The position numbers and the translations under genes were made by a program. A stretch of 64,000 nt of DNA from contig MGTV01000010.1 of the NCBI GenBank assembly GCA_001799635.1, positions 108,228 through 172,227 on the forward strand. Reading direction: 5' to 3'. Shown in pieces: positions 33,665-42,042 of the stretch (positions within the stretch are counted from its first letter, which is position 1; each line of letters opens with the position of its first letter). This stretch comes from Elusimicrobia bacterium GWA2_62_23. Its GTDB lineage: Bacteria > Elusimicrobiota > Elusimicrobia > Elusimicrobiales > UBA9959. The notes under the pieces were generated by a model. It did not search any database. It worked only from the letters and a program-made list of their open reading frames with translations, and had not been told where the DNA came from.

Positions 33665-33671
33665 ATTGGTA

Positions 33672-35966
33672 ATGAACTACCACAAAACCACCTCTGCGGT
33701 CTTCGCGGCGTTCTTCCTTTCACTCAACTCTGTCGCCTCCGTCCCGGCTTTCGCCGCGGACGAGTTCGCTTCCTTCTTCGAGGGTTCCAACAGGGGCTCC
33801 ATGGCCGACCTGATAGGCGAAATGAAAGCCGCCAAGGCCGTCGATCCCAAGGCCCCCGAGGCCCAGCCCGCCCAGCCCCAGACCGGCAACAACGAACTGC
33901 TGCACTTCTGGGAAGACCTGAAGTCCGACGTTTTCGACGACATCTGTAAGGACGTGGAGATTCCCCTGGACCAGAGCTTCGACATAGGCAGCATAGCCGG
34001 GGTGGAAGGCAAGTTCAAGCGCTACATGAAGCAGTTCCCCGACAATAAGATCGCCGTTATAGACGAGGTGGGCGTGAAGCTTCACGGCGGCCATACCTTC
34101 AGCGACATCCTCAACGTGGACGGCAACTCCTTCAATATCGGTTTGTCAGGCGCCCTGGAAGGCAAGTCCATAGTGGTGCGCAAGACCAACGAGGACAAGT
34201 ACTGCAAGAACCTGCTGAAACTGGCCGACCTGCGCCAGGTCAAGACCATCCTGCCGGTCAACGCCAAGCGCATCTCCGGCATGAAGACCAACGAGATCTG
34301 GAAGTTCCCCGCCATCATGCGCGTGGGCATCAGCGGCGGCATCGGCGCGGCGGTGCAGCCCTGGGCCACCGTCTCCTTCTCGCTGGGCAGCACCCGCGAA
34401 ATGAAGCCCTCCGTCACCCTTTACCGCATGGACGAGAAGCACTTGCGCATGCGCGTCCGCCTGGACCGCATCCACGTCAAGAGCGGCGGCGCCTCCGTGG
34501 GGACTTCCTTCGACGCCGGCCTGATCGGCCTGCCCGAAGCCGAAGGCCTGCTCATGAAGGAGCTGAACAAGCAGATAGTCAAAGAATTCAACCGTTATCT
34601 GAGCTTCCAGCTGGGTCTGTCCGCCAGCCGCGTGAAGGGCAAGAAGATCCTCCTCGAGTTCGTGATGGATCCCACCGACGCGGCGCAGGTGGACCGGCTG
34701 GTGGAGTTCCTTAACGGCGACCTGGGCATTATCCGCAAACTCATAAAGATGGGCGTGCGCTTCAACGACTTCTCCGACATGGACGACACCGCCCAGGGCG
34801 CGCAGGCCCTGCAGAACGTGGAGCAGGTGGCCGGCAGCGAGCTGGGCCTCAACGCCACGTTCGCCGGCTCGGACCACTTCACCGGCAACTCGCACGCCTT
34901 CAACGCCATGATCCCCGTGCTGCTGCACCGCGAGTCCAGCGCCGGCCAGCGCTACGACCGCTACCAGACCCTGGGCAACGACCAGGTGCTGCACGTGCAC
35001 AACACCTCTAGGAACACTTCGGTCAGCAACATCAACGTGCCCATCCTCGGCAAGATCTTCAAGCACAATACCAACCAGAACTTCTACGTGGTGAACTACG
35101 AGAACAAGGAAGGCGTGGTCTCGGACGCCGCCATGGTGTACCAGCGCTACGAAGGCTACATCAAGCACGATGAGCGCGACGCCCGCGGCATGGTGGAGGA
35201 GATGAACGAGATCCTGAAGTTCGCCGGCACCCAGGGCAACGGCGTCAACAACGACTTCGTGATAGACACCAACAGCCTGTTCCCCCGCCTGGCGGCCGAG
35301 GAACTGAACCCCTCCGCCGTGGACGCGGACGGCAACCCCATCCCCGACACCAAGCGCTATAAATCCGCCATCATGTCCTTCTCCCTGGTCTTCACCAAGG
35401 AAGCCGTGCGCGACATAGTGACCGCGCCCCCGGCCGTGCTCATGAAGGCCGTGCTGAACGTGATGGACGGCCTGGAGCGGGAGATAGTCGGCGTGGTGCA
35501 GCACCTCTTCAAGATAGACGCCGCCGGCAAGATAGATTATGACTGGAAGGCCGCCCGCAAACTGCTGGCCAAGTACGAGCAGACCGGGGAGAACGCTTTC
35601 GACCCTCTCACCGCGGTGAACAACTTCTGCCGCAACGTGGCGGCCGTGGTGGCCGACATCGCCAGCGTGCGCAACGCCCCGGACCAGAAGGTCCGCGCGG
35701 AGCGCCTGTCGCAGATCATGGCCGGCAAGAGCAAGAGCAATGTGGGCTATGAGAACATGCTGCAGGTGGTAGTACAGCTGGTCAGTACCAAGGATATCTA
35801 CGCTTCGCTCAACGTGCAGACCGACAAGCGCATAAAGGGCGAAGAGAACATCGCCAGCACCTACGGCATGTACAATACCAACCTGCAGGCCGGCTACGGT
35901 TCGCAGCTGGGCAGCGCCAACGCCCTGCGCGACCGCTTCGCCGACCCTTCTATCCTGAGCGACTAA
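33672..35966 (+). CDS. Large secreted protein of unknown function
   Basis: A 764-residue protein with a signal peptide (to about residue 28, ...SVASVPAFAA). I recognise no family. After a Pro/Ala linker (about 55-70) there is a beta-rich central region (about 130-310; MRVGISGGIGAAVQPWATVSFSLGS) with a polar, lipid-binding or barrel look, a middle section with many strands (430-500) and a long mostly helical C-terminal part (570-740). No catalytic motif is obvious. It forms a single-gene unit bounded by a TAAACT box and a strong terminator. Codon use is host-like, so it lies outside the AT-rich island. Confidence 0.7.
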   Translation: MNYHKTTSAVFAAFFLSLNSVASVPAFAADEFASFFEGSNRGSMADLIGEMKAAKAVDPKAPEAQPAQPQTGNNELLHFWEDLKSDVFDDICKDVEIPLDQSFDIGSIAGVEGKFKRYMKQFPDNKIAVIDEVGVKLHGGHTFSDILNVDGNSFNIGLSGALEGKSIVVRKTNEDKYCKNLLKLADLRQVKTILPVNAKRISGMKTNEIWKFPAIMRVGISGGIGAAVQPWATVSFSLGSTREMKPSVTLYRMDEKHLRMRVRLDRIHVKSGGASVGTSFDAGLIGLPEAEGLLMKELNKQIVKEFNRYLSFQLGLSASRVKGKKILLEFVMDPTDAAQVDRLVEFLNGDLGIIRKLIKMGVRFNDFSDMDDTAQGAQALQNVEQVAGSELGLNATFAGSDHFTGNSHAFNAMIPVLLHRESSAGQRYDRYQTLGNDQVLHVHNTSRNTSVSNINVPILGKIFKHNTNQNFYVVNYENKEGVVSDAAMVYQRYEGYIKHDERDARGMVEEMNEILKFAGTQGNGVNNDFVIDTNSLFPRLAAEELNPSAVDADGNPIPDTKRYKSAIMSFSLVFTKEAVRDIVTAPPAVLMKAVLNVMDGLEREIVGVVQHLFKIDAAGKIDYDWKAARKLLAKYEQTGENAFDPLTAVNNFCRNVAAVVADIASVRNAPDQKVRAERLSQIMAGKSKSNVGYENMLQVVVQLVSTKDIYASLNVQTDKRIKGEENIASTYGMYNTNLQAGYGSQLGSANALRDRFADPSILSD

Positions 35967-35981
35967 GCCTCGGACGGACGC

Positions 35982-36014
35982 AAAAAAGCCCCCGGGACCT
36001 CCCGGGGGCTTTTT
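35982..36014. terminator. Bidirectional rho-independent terminator
   Basis: AAAAAGCCCCCGGG / CCCGGGGGCTTTTT with a 4-nt loop between two convergent genes (33672-35966 and pyrB). Confidence 0.93.
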
Positions 36015-36027
36015 ATTGGCTGGCGGC

Positions 36028-37089
36028 TTAGCGGATCTTGCCGTCCACGCCGAAGACGTAGGCCATGAGCGCGGCGCGCGCCCACATGCCGTTGCGCTCC
36101 TGCCGCCAGAACACGGCGCGCGGGTCGTCGTCCACGCTCACCTCTATCTCGTGGCGGCGCGGCAGCGGGTGCAGGATGACGCAGGTCTTTTTAATGTCCT
36201 TCAGGTTCTCCTTGCGGAAGTAGAAGGGGGAATAGTCCACGCCCTTGCTCTCACCGGCCTTGTCATGCTCGTCCTGGATGCGCGTCATGTAGATGGCGTC
36301 GGCCGTCTTCATGACGCCCTTGAAATCCTCGGTTTCCTGGTAGGGGATCTTGTGGCGCTTGAGGAAGTCCAGGATGTCGGTTTCCATCTTGAATTCCTTG
36401 GGCGAGACGAAGGACAGGGTTATCTTGTTGTAATTCTTCATCAGGTAGGAGAGGGAACGCACCGTGCGCCCGCGCTTGAGGTCGCCTACCATCACGATAT
36501 GTTTGTTGTCCAGGTCGCCGTTGAAGCTGCGGTAGAGCGTATAGGTGTCCAGCAGGGCCTGCGTGGGGTGCTGGTCCTTGCCGGAGCCGCCGTTGATGAT
36601 CGGGACCGGGCGGCCGGTGCGGTTCATGAGCCACGCGGTCTTCTCCACGAAGCCGGGCGTGGGATGGCGCATGATGATCATGTCCACGTAGCTCGAGAAC
36701 GTGCGCACGGTGTCCTCGGGGGTTTCGCCCTTTACCTCGGAGGAAGTGGAGGTGTCGCGGATCTCGCTGGTCTTCATGCCCAGGATATGACAGGCGTTCA
36801 GGAAAGACATGAACGTGCGGGTGGAAGGCTGCGCGAAGTAGAGCATGGCGCGCTTGTCCGAGAGCAGCGAGGAAATGTAGTCGGAGCCTTCCTTGTGCTG
36901 CGTCACTTCGCGCAGGCGGTCGGCCGTGCGGAACAGCAGCGTCAGCAGGTCGCGGTTGAGCTGCTGGGCGAAAAGGCAATCGTATACGCGCCCGTCCTTG
37001 TTGAAGAACGGGACCTTCTCGGAGATGGGGAGGGGATGGAACTTCTCCCAGTCGGGCTGCACGCTGGTCATTTCCTGCGTTCTCTGCAT
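36028..37089 (-). CDS. pyrB: Aspartate carbamoyltransferase, catalytic chain
   Basis: A 353-residue cytosolic enzyme joining carbamoyl phosphate and aspartate in pyrimidine synthesis. Carbamoyl-phosphate binding is at QPSTRTF (88-94), the 80s loop equivalent at SSEVKGETPEDT, the aspartate side at HPTQALLDTYTL and GDLKRGRTVRSL, and HPLPR at 307-311. The N-terminus is about 30-40 residues longer than E. coli PyrB. Ornithine transcarbamylase is less likely given KRGRTVRSL. AGGAG precedes the ATG. No pyrI is adjacent. Confidence 0.93.
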   Translation of the reverse strand: MQRTQEMTSVQPDWEKFHPLPISEKVPFFNKDGRVYDCLFAQQLNRDLLTLLFRTADRLREVTQHKEGSDYISSLLSDKRAMLYFAQPSTRTFMSFLNACHILGMKTSEIRDTSTSSEVKGETPEDTVRTFSSYVDMIIMRHPTPGFVEKTAWLMNRTGRPVPIINGGSGKDQHPTQALLDTYTLYRSFNGDLDNKHIVMVGDLKRGRTVRSLSYLMKNYNKITLSFVSPKEFKMETDILDFLKRHKIPYQETEDFKGVMKTADAIYMTRIQDEHDKAGESKGVDYSPFYFRKENLKDIKKTCVILHPLPRRHEIEVSVDDDPRAVFWRQERNGMWARAALMAYVFGVDGKIR

Positions 37090-37110
37090 GTGGGCTCCTT
37101 TTTTAAGGCA

Positions 37111-37126
37111 AACCGCCCGGGCGGTT
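37111..37126. promoter_or_regulatory. Perfect 16-bp palindrome upstream of pyrB
   Basis: AACCGCCCGGGCGGTT lies 21 bp before the pyrB start in the 79-bp gap. In the pyrB direction it is followed by an A-run, not a T-run, so it looks more like an operator than a terminator. Confidence 0.45.
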
Positions 37127-37168
37127 CGCGCCAGCGGGCGGTAGACGGCGGGATCGCCGGCTGGCGGG

Positions 37169-37678
37169 CTAAAGTTTCTGTACGAGGTCCAGCAGCACCA
37201 GCGCGTTGCGCCGGCCCGGCTTGACCTTGGCTACCACGGAACCGCTGCCCGCGTTCTTGCGAGGGTCGTTCTCGTTGAGATAAAAACGTTCTATGCCGTA
37301 GAGGGCGCGCAGCGGGCCGGCCCCGCCGCCCTGCACGGAGGCCCTGACCCAGACGCCGTCGCCGGGATGCTCGGCGCAGTCGGTGGCCTCGTAAAGCTTT
37401 ACGGGGCCGGCTGGCGTGGTGGCGGAGAACAGCCCCTCCTCGAGTTTTACGTAAACCTGGGCGAAGGAGCGCGAACCTATGACCTTTCGGCATGGCTCAG
37501 GGGCGGAGATCTTATAGGTGAGCGCCACGAAAGTGCCGCTCAGGAAGTCCCGCGGGTCCACCGGTACGGTTTCCAGGTAGAATTCGGGGGCGACGGTCCC
37601 CTTGGAGGACAGCAGCCAGCCGCCCCACGCGGCGAACAGCAGCAGCTGGGCGGCGAGTACGATGCGCAGCCTGGTCAT
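37169..37678 (-). CDS. GDYXXLXY-family membrane-anchored protein
   Basis: A 169-residue protein with an N-terminal membrane segment (about 5-24), then a beta-rich extracytoplasmic domain. VDPRDFLSGTFVALTY is a variant of the DPRD...GDYxxLxY motif that names the family, with GTF replacing GDY. The function of the family is unknown. These proteins usually sit next to DUF2157 membrane proteins, as here: its ATG overlaps the stop of that gene by 4 nt. Confidence 0.82.
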   Translation of the reverse strand: MTRLRIVLAAQLLLFAAWGGWLLSSKGTVAPEFYLETVPVDPRDFLSGTFVALTYKISAPEPCRKVIGSRSFAQVYVKLEEGLFSATTPAGPVKLYEATDCAEHPGDGVWVRASVQGGGAGPLRALYGIERFYLNENDPRKNAGSGSVVAKVKPGRRNALVLLDLVQKL

Positions 37679-38994
37679 TTCTTCACCGCCTCTATCAGGG
37701 CCTTGCGGCCCCGGTTCACGAAGTAGGCGAGCGCGGCGAAAGCGAGGCCGGTAACGATGAAGGCCACGCCGCTCTTGAGCAGGCCGCCGAAAATGTCCAC
37801 GAAGCGCGTGACCGCGGTGAGCGTTATCACCAGGACGCCGCGGTTGATGAGCTTCTCGTCGGAATTCCTGGCGCCGCTCATGATGCAGCCGACGCCGAAA
37901 GCGGCCAGGATGAAGTTGGCGAGCACGCCCAGGAGTTTGGCCGAGCTCTCGGTGGCCCCGAAGAGCAGGAACGCCCCCAGCATGGACGCGGCCAGCAGGC
38001 CTTTGCCAACGTAATTCTCTTCGCGGCCTTCGGGCAGCAGGCGCTGGGGCCGCAGGAGCGCGGTGAGCAGGGCCCCGGCGAAAATGAGCCAGGTCAGGGC
38101 GGCGCCGTAAGCGGTGTCGGTCCCGCGGAAGCTGTTATAAGCGTGCGGCTTGTAGTGCCAGAAGAAGGTCATGGCGTAGACCGAGGCCGTCCAGACGGTG
38201 AGCGGCAGGCCTGCCTTTTCCCCGTCCGGCCGGCGGCTCCAGGAGAGCCACAGCACGGCGAGGGACATGCCGGCCAGCAGCACCAGCGCCTCCGAGCGCA
38301 CTTTAATGGCGGTGTCGGCCGCCAGCATGAAGAAGGTCCAGACGGCGGCGGCGCCCAGCGGCATGCCGAGTTTCTGGCCCGGGTAGAGGGCCGCGCCGCC
38401 GGCCAGTACCGCCAGGGCCAGCGCCCAATGCCACAGCGGCTGCGCCGTGTTCCCGTAGCTGGCGGTCAGCGCCAGCATATTGGAAGAACCGAGCGTGCCC
38501 CAGAAAAGCACGGCGAACAGCAGGAACGAGACCAGGTAGGCGGCCAGCGGCCTTCGGGAGAAGGCGGCCAGCGGAGCGGAGATGGCCGCCCAGGCCAGGT
38601 AGGGTTTTACGGGGTCCCCGCTGAGGTTGAAGATCTGCGCGTACAGGCCTATGCCGAGCGCCGGCATGAAGAACCAGAGCGTTTCCAGCGGGATGGCCGC
38701 GGCGGGTCTCTCCTCCAGGCGCAGCGAGGCTTCGGCGGCGCCGGCGAAGAGCAGCAGGAAGGCGCCCATCTTGGCCATCGCGCCCAGCTTGTCCCAGTTA
38801 TGGGCGGCTACCAGAATGACGCCGAGGGCGATGAACAGGCCGGCGGCCGCGGCTATCCAGTGGACGGCCTTAAAAGAGGCGAACAGCCGGCCGGAGTAGG
38901 ACAGTTCCCAGACCTTAGCGGCCTGCTCGGGCGTGATAATGCCCGCGGCCGCCGCTCCCTTAAGGTCCGCCCTGAATCTTTTGTAGTAGGACAT
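37675..38994 (-). CDS. DUF2157 polytopic membrane protein
   Basis: A 439-residue inner-membrane protein with about twelve hydrophobic segments. The cytosolic N-terminus (KGAAAAGIITPEQAAKVWEL) is the DUF2157 signature, followed by IAAAAGLFIALGVILVAAHNWD. Function unknown. It is co-transcribed with the GDYXXLXY gene, the usual partner, suggesting the two form an envelope complex. Confidence 0.85.
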   Translation of the reverse strand: MSYYKRFRADLKGAAAAGIITPEQAAKVWELSYSGRLFASFKAVHWIAAAAGLFIALGVILVAAHNWDKLGAMAKMGAFLLLFAGAAEASLRLEERPAAAIPLETLWFFMPALGIGLYAQIFNLSGDPVKPYLAWAAISAPLAAFSRRPLAAYLVSFLLFAVLFWGTLGSSNMLALTASYGNTAQPLWHWALALAVLAGGAALYPGQKLGMPLGAAAVWTFFMLAADTAIKVRSEALVLLAGMSLAVLWLSWSRRPDGEKAGLPLTVWTASVYAMTFFWHYKPHAYNSFRGTDTAYGAALTWLIFAGALLTALLRPQRLLPEGREENYVGKGLLAASMLGAFLLFGATESSAKLLGVLANFILAAFGVGCIMSGARNSDEKLINRGVLVITLTAVTRFVDIFGGLLKSGVAFIVTGLAFAALAYFVNRGRKALIEAVKK

Positions 38995-39049
38995 GGTTCA
39001 ATTACTACCCCGGGTTAATTATATTAAAAAAACGGGGGCGCCTATTTTA

Positions 39050-39055
39050 TAGAAT
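39050..39055 (+). promoter_or_regulatory. Candidate -10 box (TAGAAT), leaderless start
   Basis: TAGAAT ends 6 nt before the ATG at 39062, so transcription should begin at about the start codon. No Shine-Dalgarno sequence is present. Confidence 0.45.
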
Positions 39056-39061
39056 TAGACG

Positions 39062-40825
39062 ATGCCAAACCGCGACAGGCTCGTTAATATTCTCGGCTGG
39101 GGGGCTTTCGCCTTCGCCTGCACGGTCTTTTTCCTGCCGGTCATCAATCCCGACATCTTCTGGCACCTCTCGGCCGGGCGGTACGCGCTGGAACACCTGC
39201 GCCCCCCGTCCTCGGATTTCCTCTCCTGGCCGCTCGCCGGGGCCGAGTGGGTGGATTTTGAGTGGCTGACGCAGGTGGTGTATTACCTGCTGCACAAGGC
39301 CGGCGGCTTCTGGGCGCTCCTGCTGTTCAAGGGCGGGCTGCTGGCGGCCACCCTGCTGGTCTTCCGGGCCGTCATCCTTCTTTACGGCCGCGCCGCCGCG
39401 CTGCCGCTGGCGCTGCCCTTCTGCGCCGCCGCCATAGTCACCAACAGCGACCTGCGCCCGGAAAATTTCACGCTGCTCTTCTTCACGGTCACGCTCTATT
39501 TCCTGGAACGGGCCCGCCTGCGCGGGCTGCCGGCCGGCTGGCGCCCGGCGGCAGCGGTCTTCTTTTTCTTCGCGCTTTGGACCAACCTGCACGCCGGCTA
39601 TCTGTACGGCCTGGCCCTGATAGGCCTTTACTCCGCCGGCGCTTTCTTCGAGGAGCAGCTGCCTTTCGTCTACGGCAAGGGGGCTTTCGCGCGGCCGCGG
39701 GCGGGCCTGCGCCACCTCGGGCTTTTCTTTACCGGCCTGCTGGCGAGCCTCGTCAACCCCTACGGCTGGAAGATCTACGCGGTCATCGCCAACCACCAGC
39801 AGCATATCGTCACGCTGCAGGAGCATATCCAGGAGTGGAACACCTTCGACCTGACCAACGCCTACCAGTGGCCTTACGTGCTGGCGCTGGCGGTGGTGCT
39901 CCCGGCCTTCGCGTTCTTCCTGCTGCGCCGGCGGCACGTGGTGTACACGCATTTCATGGTGCTGCTGTTCTTCGCCTGGGCTTCCGCCAACCACGCCCGC
40001 CACATCCCCTTCTTTATCCTGGCCGGTCTGGCCGCGCTGCTGGCCCTGCCCTGGGGCGGCTTGCCGGAAACCGGCGCGCGCCGGCGGCTGGTGCTCGGCG
40101 GCGGCGCCCTGTTCCTGGCCGTCACGGCCTGGTTCTACGCCGGCTTTATCTGGCCCAACTACACCGGCCGGCCTATCCTGTTCAAATGGGGCTCGCCGGG
40201 CCTGGCCGGGTTCCTGAAGACCAATAGAACGGAACTGGCCGGGCTGAAACTCTACAACCCCTGGGGCTGGGGCGGCTGGCTGGGCTGGGAGCTGGGGCCG
40301 GAGTACAAGGTCTTCATCGACGGGCGCTATCTTTTTCACGACAAGATCACCGAGGTGACCGGCGTGAGCGGCGGTTCGCGCAACTGGAAGGGGCTCATAG
40401 ACAAGTACGGTTTCGACCTGATGCTGATAACCCTCGACGAGCCCAAGATCCCGCGCAAGCAGAAGCTGGCCAACGGCAGCGAGACCATCTTCTGGCGCCC
40501 GGCCTACCTTTACTACCTGCCGAGGTCGGAATGGGCGGTGGTATACTGGGATTACTCCGTGGCGGCCCTGGTGCGCCGCCGGGCGGTGCCGGCCGGCTGG
40601 CTCGCGGCCCGGGAGTTCCGCTACCTGCGGCCGGCCGATACCCTGAACCTGGTGGCGCCGCTGCTCGCCGGCGAGATAAAGCTTTCGGATATAAAACGCG
40701 AGGCGGATCACTACCTTAAGACCAATACGATGGCCTGGGACAATTCACCCTCGGCCGATATCGTCAGTTTCATGGGCGGGCTGGATAAGCTCTGCGCCAG
40801 GAAGGGGGCGGCGTGCAGGCGCTGA
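39062..40825 (+). CDS. Polytopic membrane protein, possible GT-C glycosyltransferase
   Basis: A 587-residue protein with about ten membrane segments in the first 410 residues and a soluble C-terminal domain. NPDIFWHLSAGRYALEH (Asp31) in the first periplasmic loop resembles the acidic D-x-x-W-H loop of GT-C (GT39/OST-like) lipid-linked glycosyltransferases. WTNLHAGYLYGLAL and NPYGWKIY are further conserved-looking loops. A lipid-linked sugar substrate is a guess. No Shine-Dalgarno sequence; a TAGAAT box is 6 nt upstream. The MFS gene overlaps its end by 13 nt. Confidence 0.6.
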   Translation: MPNRDRLVNILGWGAFAFACTVFFLPVINPDIFWHLSAGRYALEHLRPPSSDFLSWPLAGAEWVDFEWLTQVVYYLLHKAGGFWALLLFKGGLLAATLLVFRAVILLYGRAAALPLALPFCAAAIVTNSDLRPENFTLLFFTVTLYFLERARLRGLPAGWRPAAAVFFFFALWTNLHAGYLYGLALIGLYSAGAFFEEQLPFVYGKGAFARPRAGLRHLGLFFTGLLASLVNPYGWKIYAVIANHQQHIVTLQEHIQEWNTFDLTNAYQWPYVLALAVVLPAFAFFLLRRRHVVYTHFMVLLFFAWASANHARHIPFFILAGLAALLALPWGGLPETGARRRLVLGGGALFLAVTAWFYAGFIWPNYTGRPILFKWGSPGLAGFLKTNRTELAGLKLYNPWGWGGWLGWELGPEYKVFIDGRYLFHDKITEVTGVSGGSRNWKGLIDKYGFDLMLITLDEPKIPRKQKLANGSETIFWRPAYLYYLPRSEWAVVYWDYSVAALVRRRAVPAGWLAAREFRYLRPADTLNLVAPLLAGEIKLSDIKREADHYLKTNTMAWDNSPSADIVSFMGGLDKLCARKGAACRR

Positions 40826-42042
40826 TAACCGCCGTCAAGGCGCATCCCCTCGCGCTGTTCCCGGATTTTCGCCGGCTTTTCACCGGGCGCGTCATTTCCG
40901 CCGTCGGCGACAAATTCTTTTCCATCGCCATCGCCTGGTGGGTGCTGTCCGAGGCCGGCGCGGCCTCCAAGTTCCACCTCGGCCTGGTCATGGCCGTGAA
41001 CGTGCTGCCGGTGGTGGCCTTCGGCCCGCTGCTGGGCACGCTTTCCGACCGGTCCGACAAGCGCCGGGTGATGCTGGGCGCCGACGCGGCCAGGGCCGCC
41101 CTGGTGCTGCTCCTGGCCGGCCTGCTCTGGAGCGGCCGCCTCAGCCTCCTCTGGCTTTACTCCATCTGTTTCCTCATTTCCGGCTTCGGCCCGCTGTTCG
41201 AATCGGCCGTGGCGGCTTCCATAGCGCGCCTTACCTCGCCCGAGAAAATGCCGCAGGCCGTGGCGGCCGACGCCTCCGTGCTGCAGCTGTCCAACGTGGT
41301 GGGCTCGGCCCTGGGCAGCGTGCTCATGGCGGCGGCCGGCGTGGCCGGCGCCTTCCTGTTCAACGCCGCGGGCTACGCCGCCTCCTTCGCCGCGGTCCGG
41401 GGCATCAGGACGGAATTGAAGCCGGAAGAGCGCGTCAGCAGCTCTTTCATCGCCGAATTCAAGGAGGGGCTGGCCTACACTTTCGGCAACAGGCCGGTGC
41501 TGTGCCTGATCCTGACCTTCGCCACGTTCAATTTCTTCGTGTCGCCGATCCTGATCCTGATCCCGATGATAGTGAAGTTCACGCTGAAGGAGTCCGTGAC
41601 CTGGCTGGCCGTCTTCGAGACTTTTTTCGCGGCCGGGTCGGCCGCGCTGGCCGCCTGGCTGAGCTTCAGGGAAGTGAAAGGGGATATCTACCGCTGGCTG
41701 TTCCTGTCGCTGCTGGTGATGGGGCTGGCTTTCGCGGGGCTTTACCTGGCCCCCAATAAATACCTGGTCTGCCTGCTGCTGCTCCTGGCCGGGGCGGCCC
41801 TGGGCGGCGGCAATACGCTGGCCATCACGCTGTTCCAGACCACCGTGCCCGACGAGATGAAAGGGCGCTTCTTCTCGGTGCTGACCACGCTGGCCTACGC
41901 CGTGATGCCGCTGGCCTTCATGACCAACGGCCTGCTGGCGGAAAAATTTTCGGTGGGGTTCTGCCTGGCGATGAACGCCGCGGCGGTGCTGGGCCTGTCC
42001 TTCGTTATCCTGCTGATCCCCCGCGTTAAGTTCAGCTCCTGA
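40813..42042 (+). CDS. MFS transporter (EntS-like)
   Basis: A 409-residue inner-membrane protein with about twelve membrane segments. FRRLFTGRVISAVGDKFF at the start, the MFS loop motif GTLSDRSDKRRVML between helices 2 and 3, and the repeated half from about 215 onward fit the MFS_3/EntS export subfamily. Substrate unknown. Start is GTG at 40813 with AGGGGG upstream, inside the end of the preceding gene. It overlaps the convergent cyclase gene by 11 nt. Confidence 0.85.
   Translation: MQALITAVKAHPLALFPDFRRLFTGRVISAVGDKFFSIAIAWWVLSEAGAASKFHLGLVMAVNVLPVVAFGPLLGTLSDRSDKRRVMLGADAARAALVLLLAGLLWSGRLSLLWLYSICFLISGFGPLFESAVAASIARLTSPEKMPQAVAADASVLQLSNVVGSALGSVLMAAAGVAGAFLFNAAGYAASFAAVRGIRTELKPEERVSSSFIAEFKEGLAYTFGNRPVLCLILTFATFNFFVSPILILIPMIVKFTLKESVTWLAVFETFFAAGSAALAAWLSFREVKGDIYRWLFLSLLVMGLAFAGLYLAPNKYLVCLLLLLAGAALGGGNTLAITLFQTTVPDEMKGRFFSVLTTLAYAVMPLAFMTNGLLAEKFSVGFCLAMNAAAVLGLSFVILLIPRVKFSS

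Noticed and set aside
33341-33671. attR copy of the tRNA-Gly 3' end
   Set aside because: I searched by eye for GATTCCCTTCGCCCGC-like sequence and found none; only a weak CATACCGGGACAC similar to the IS end was seen at 33471, with an extra base.
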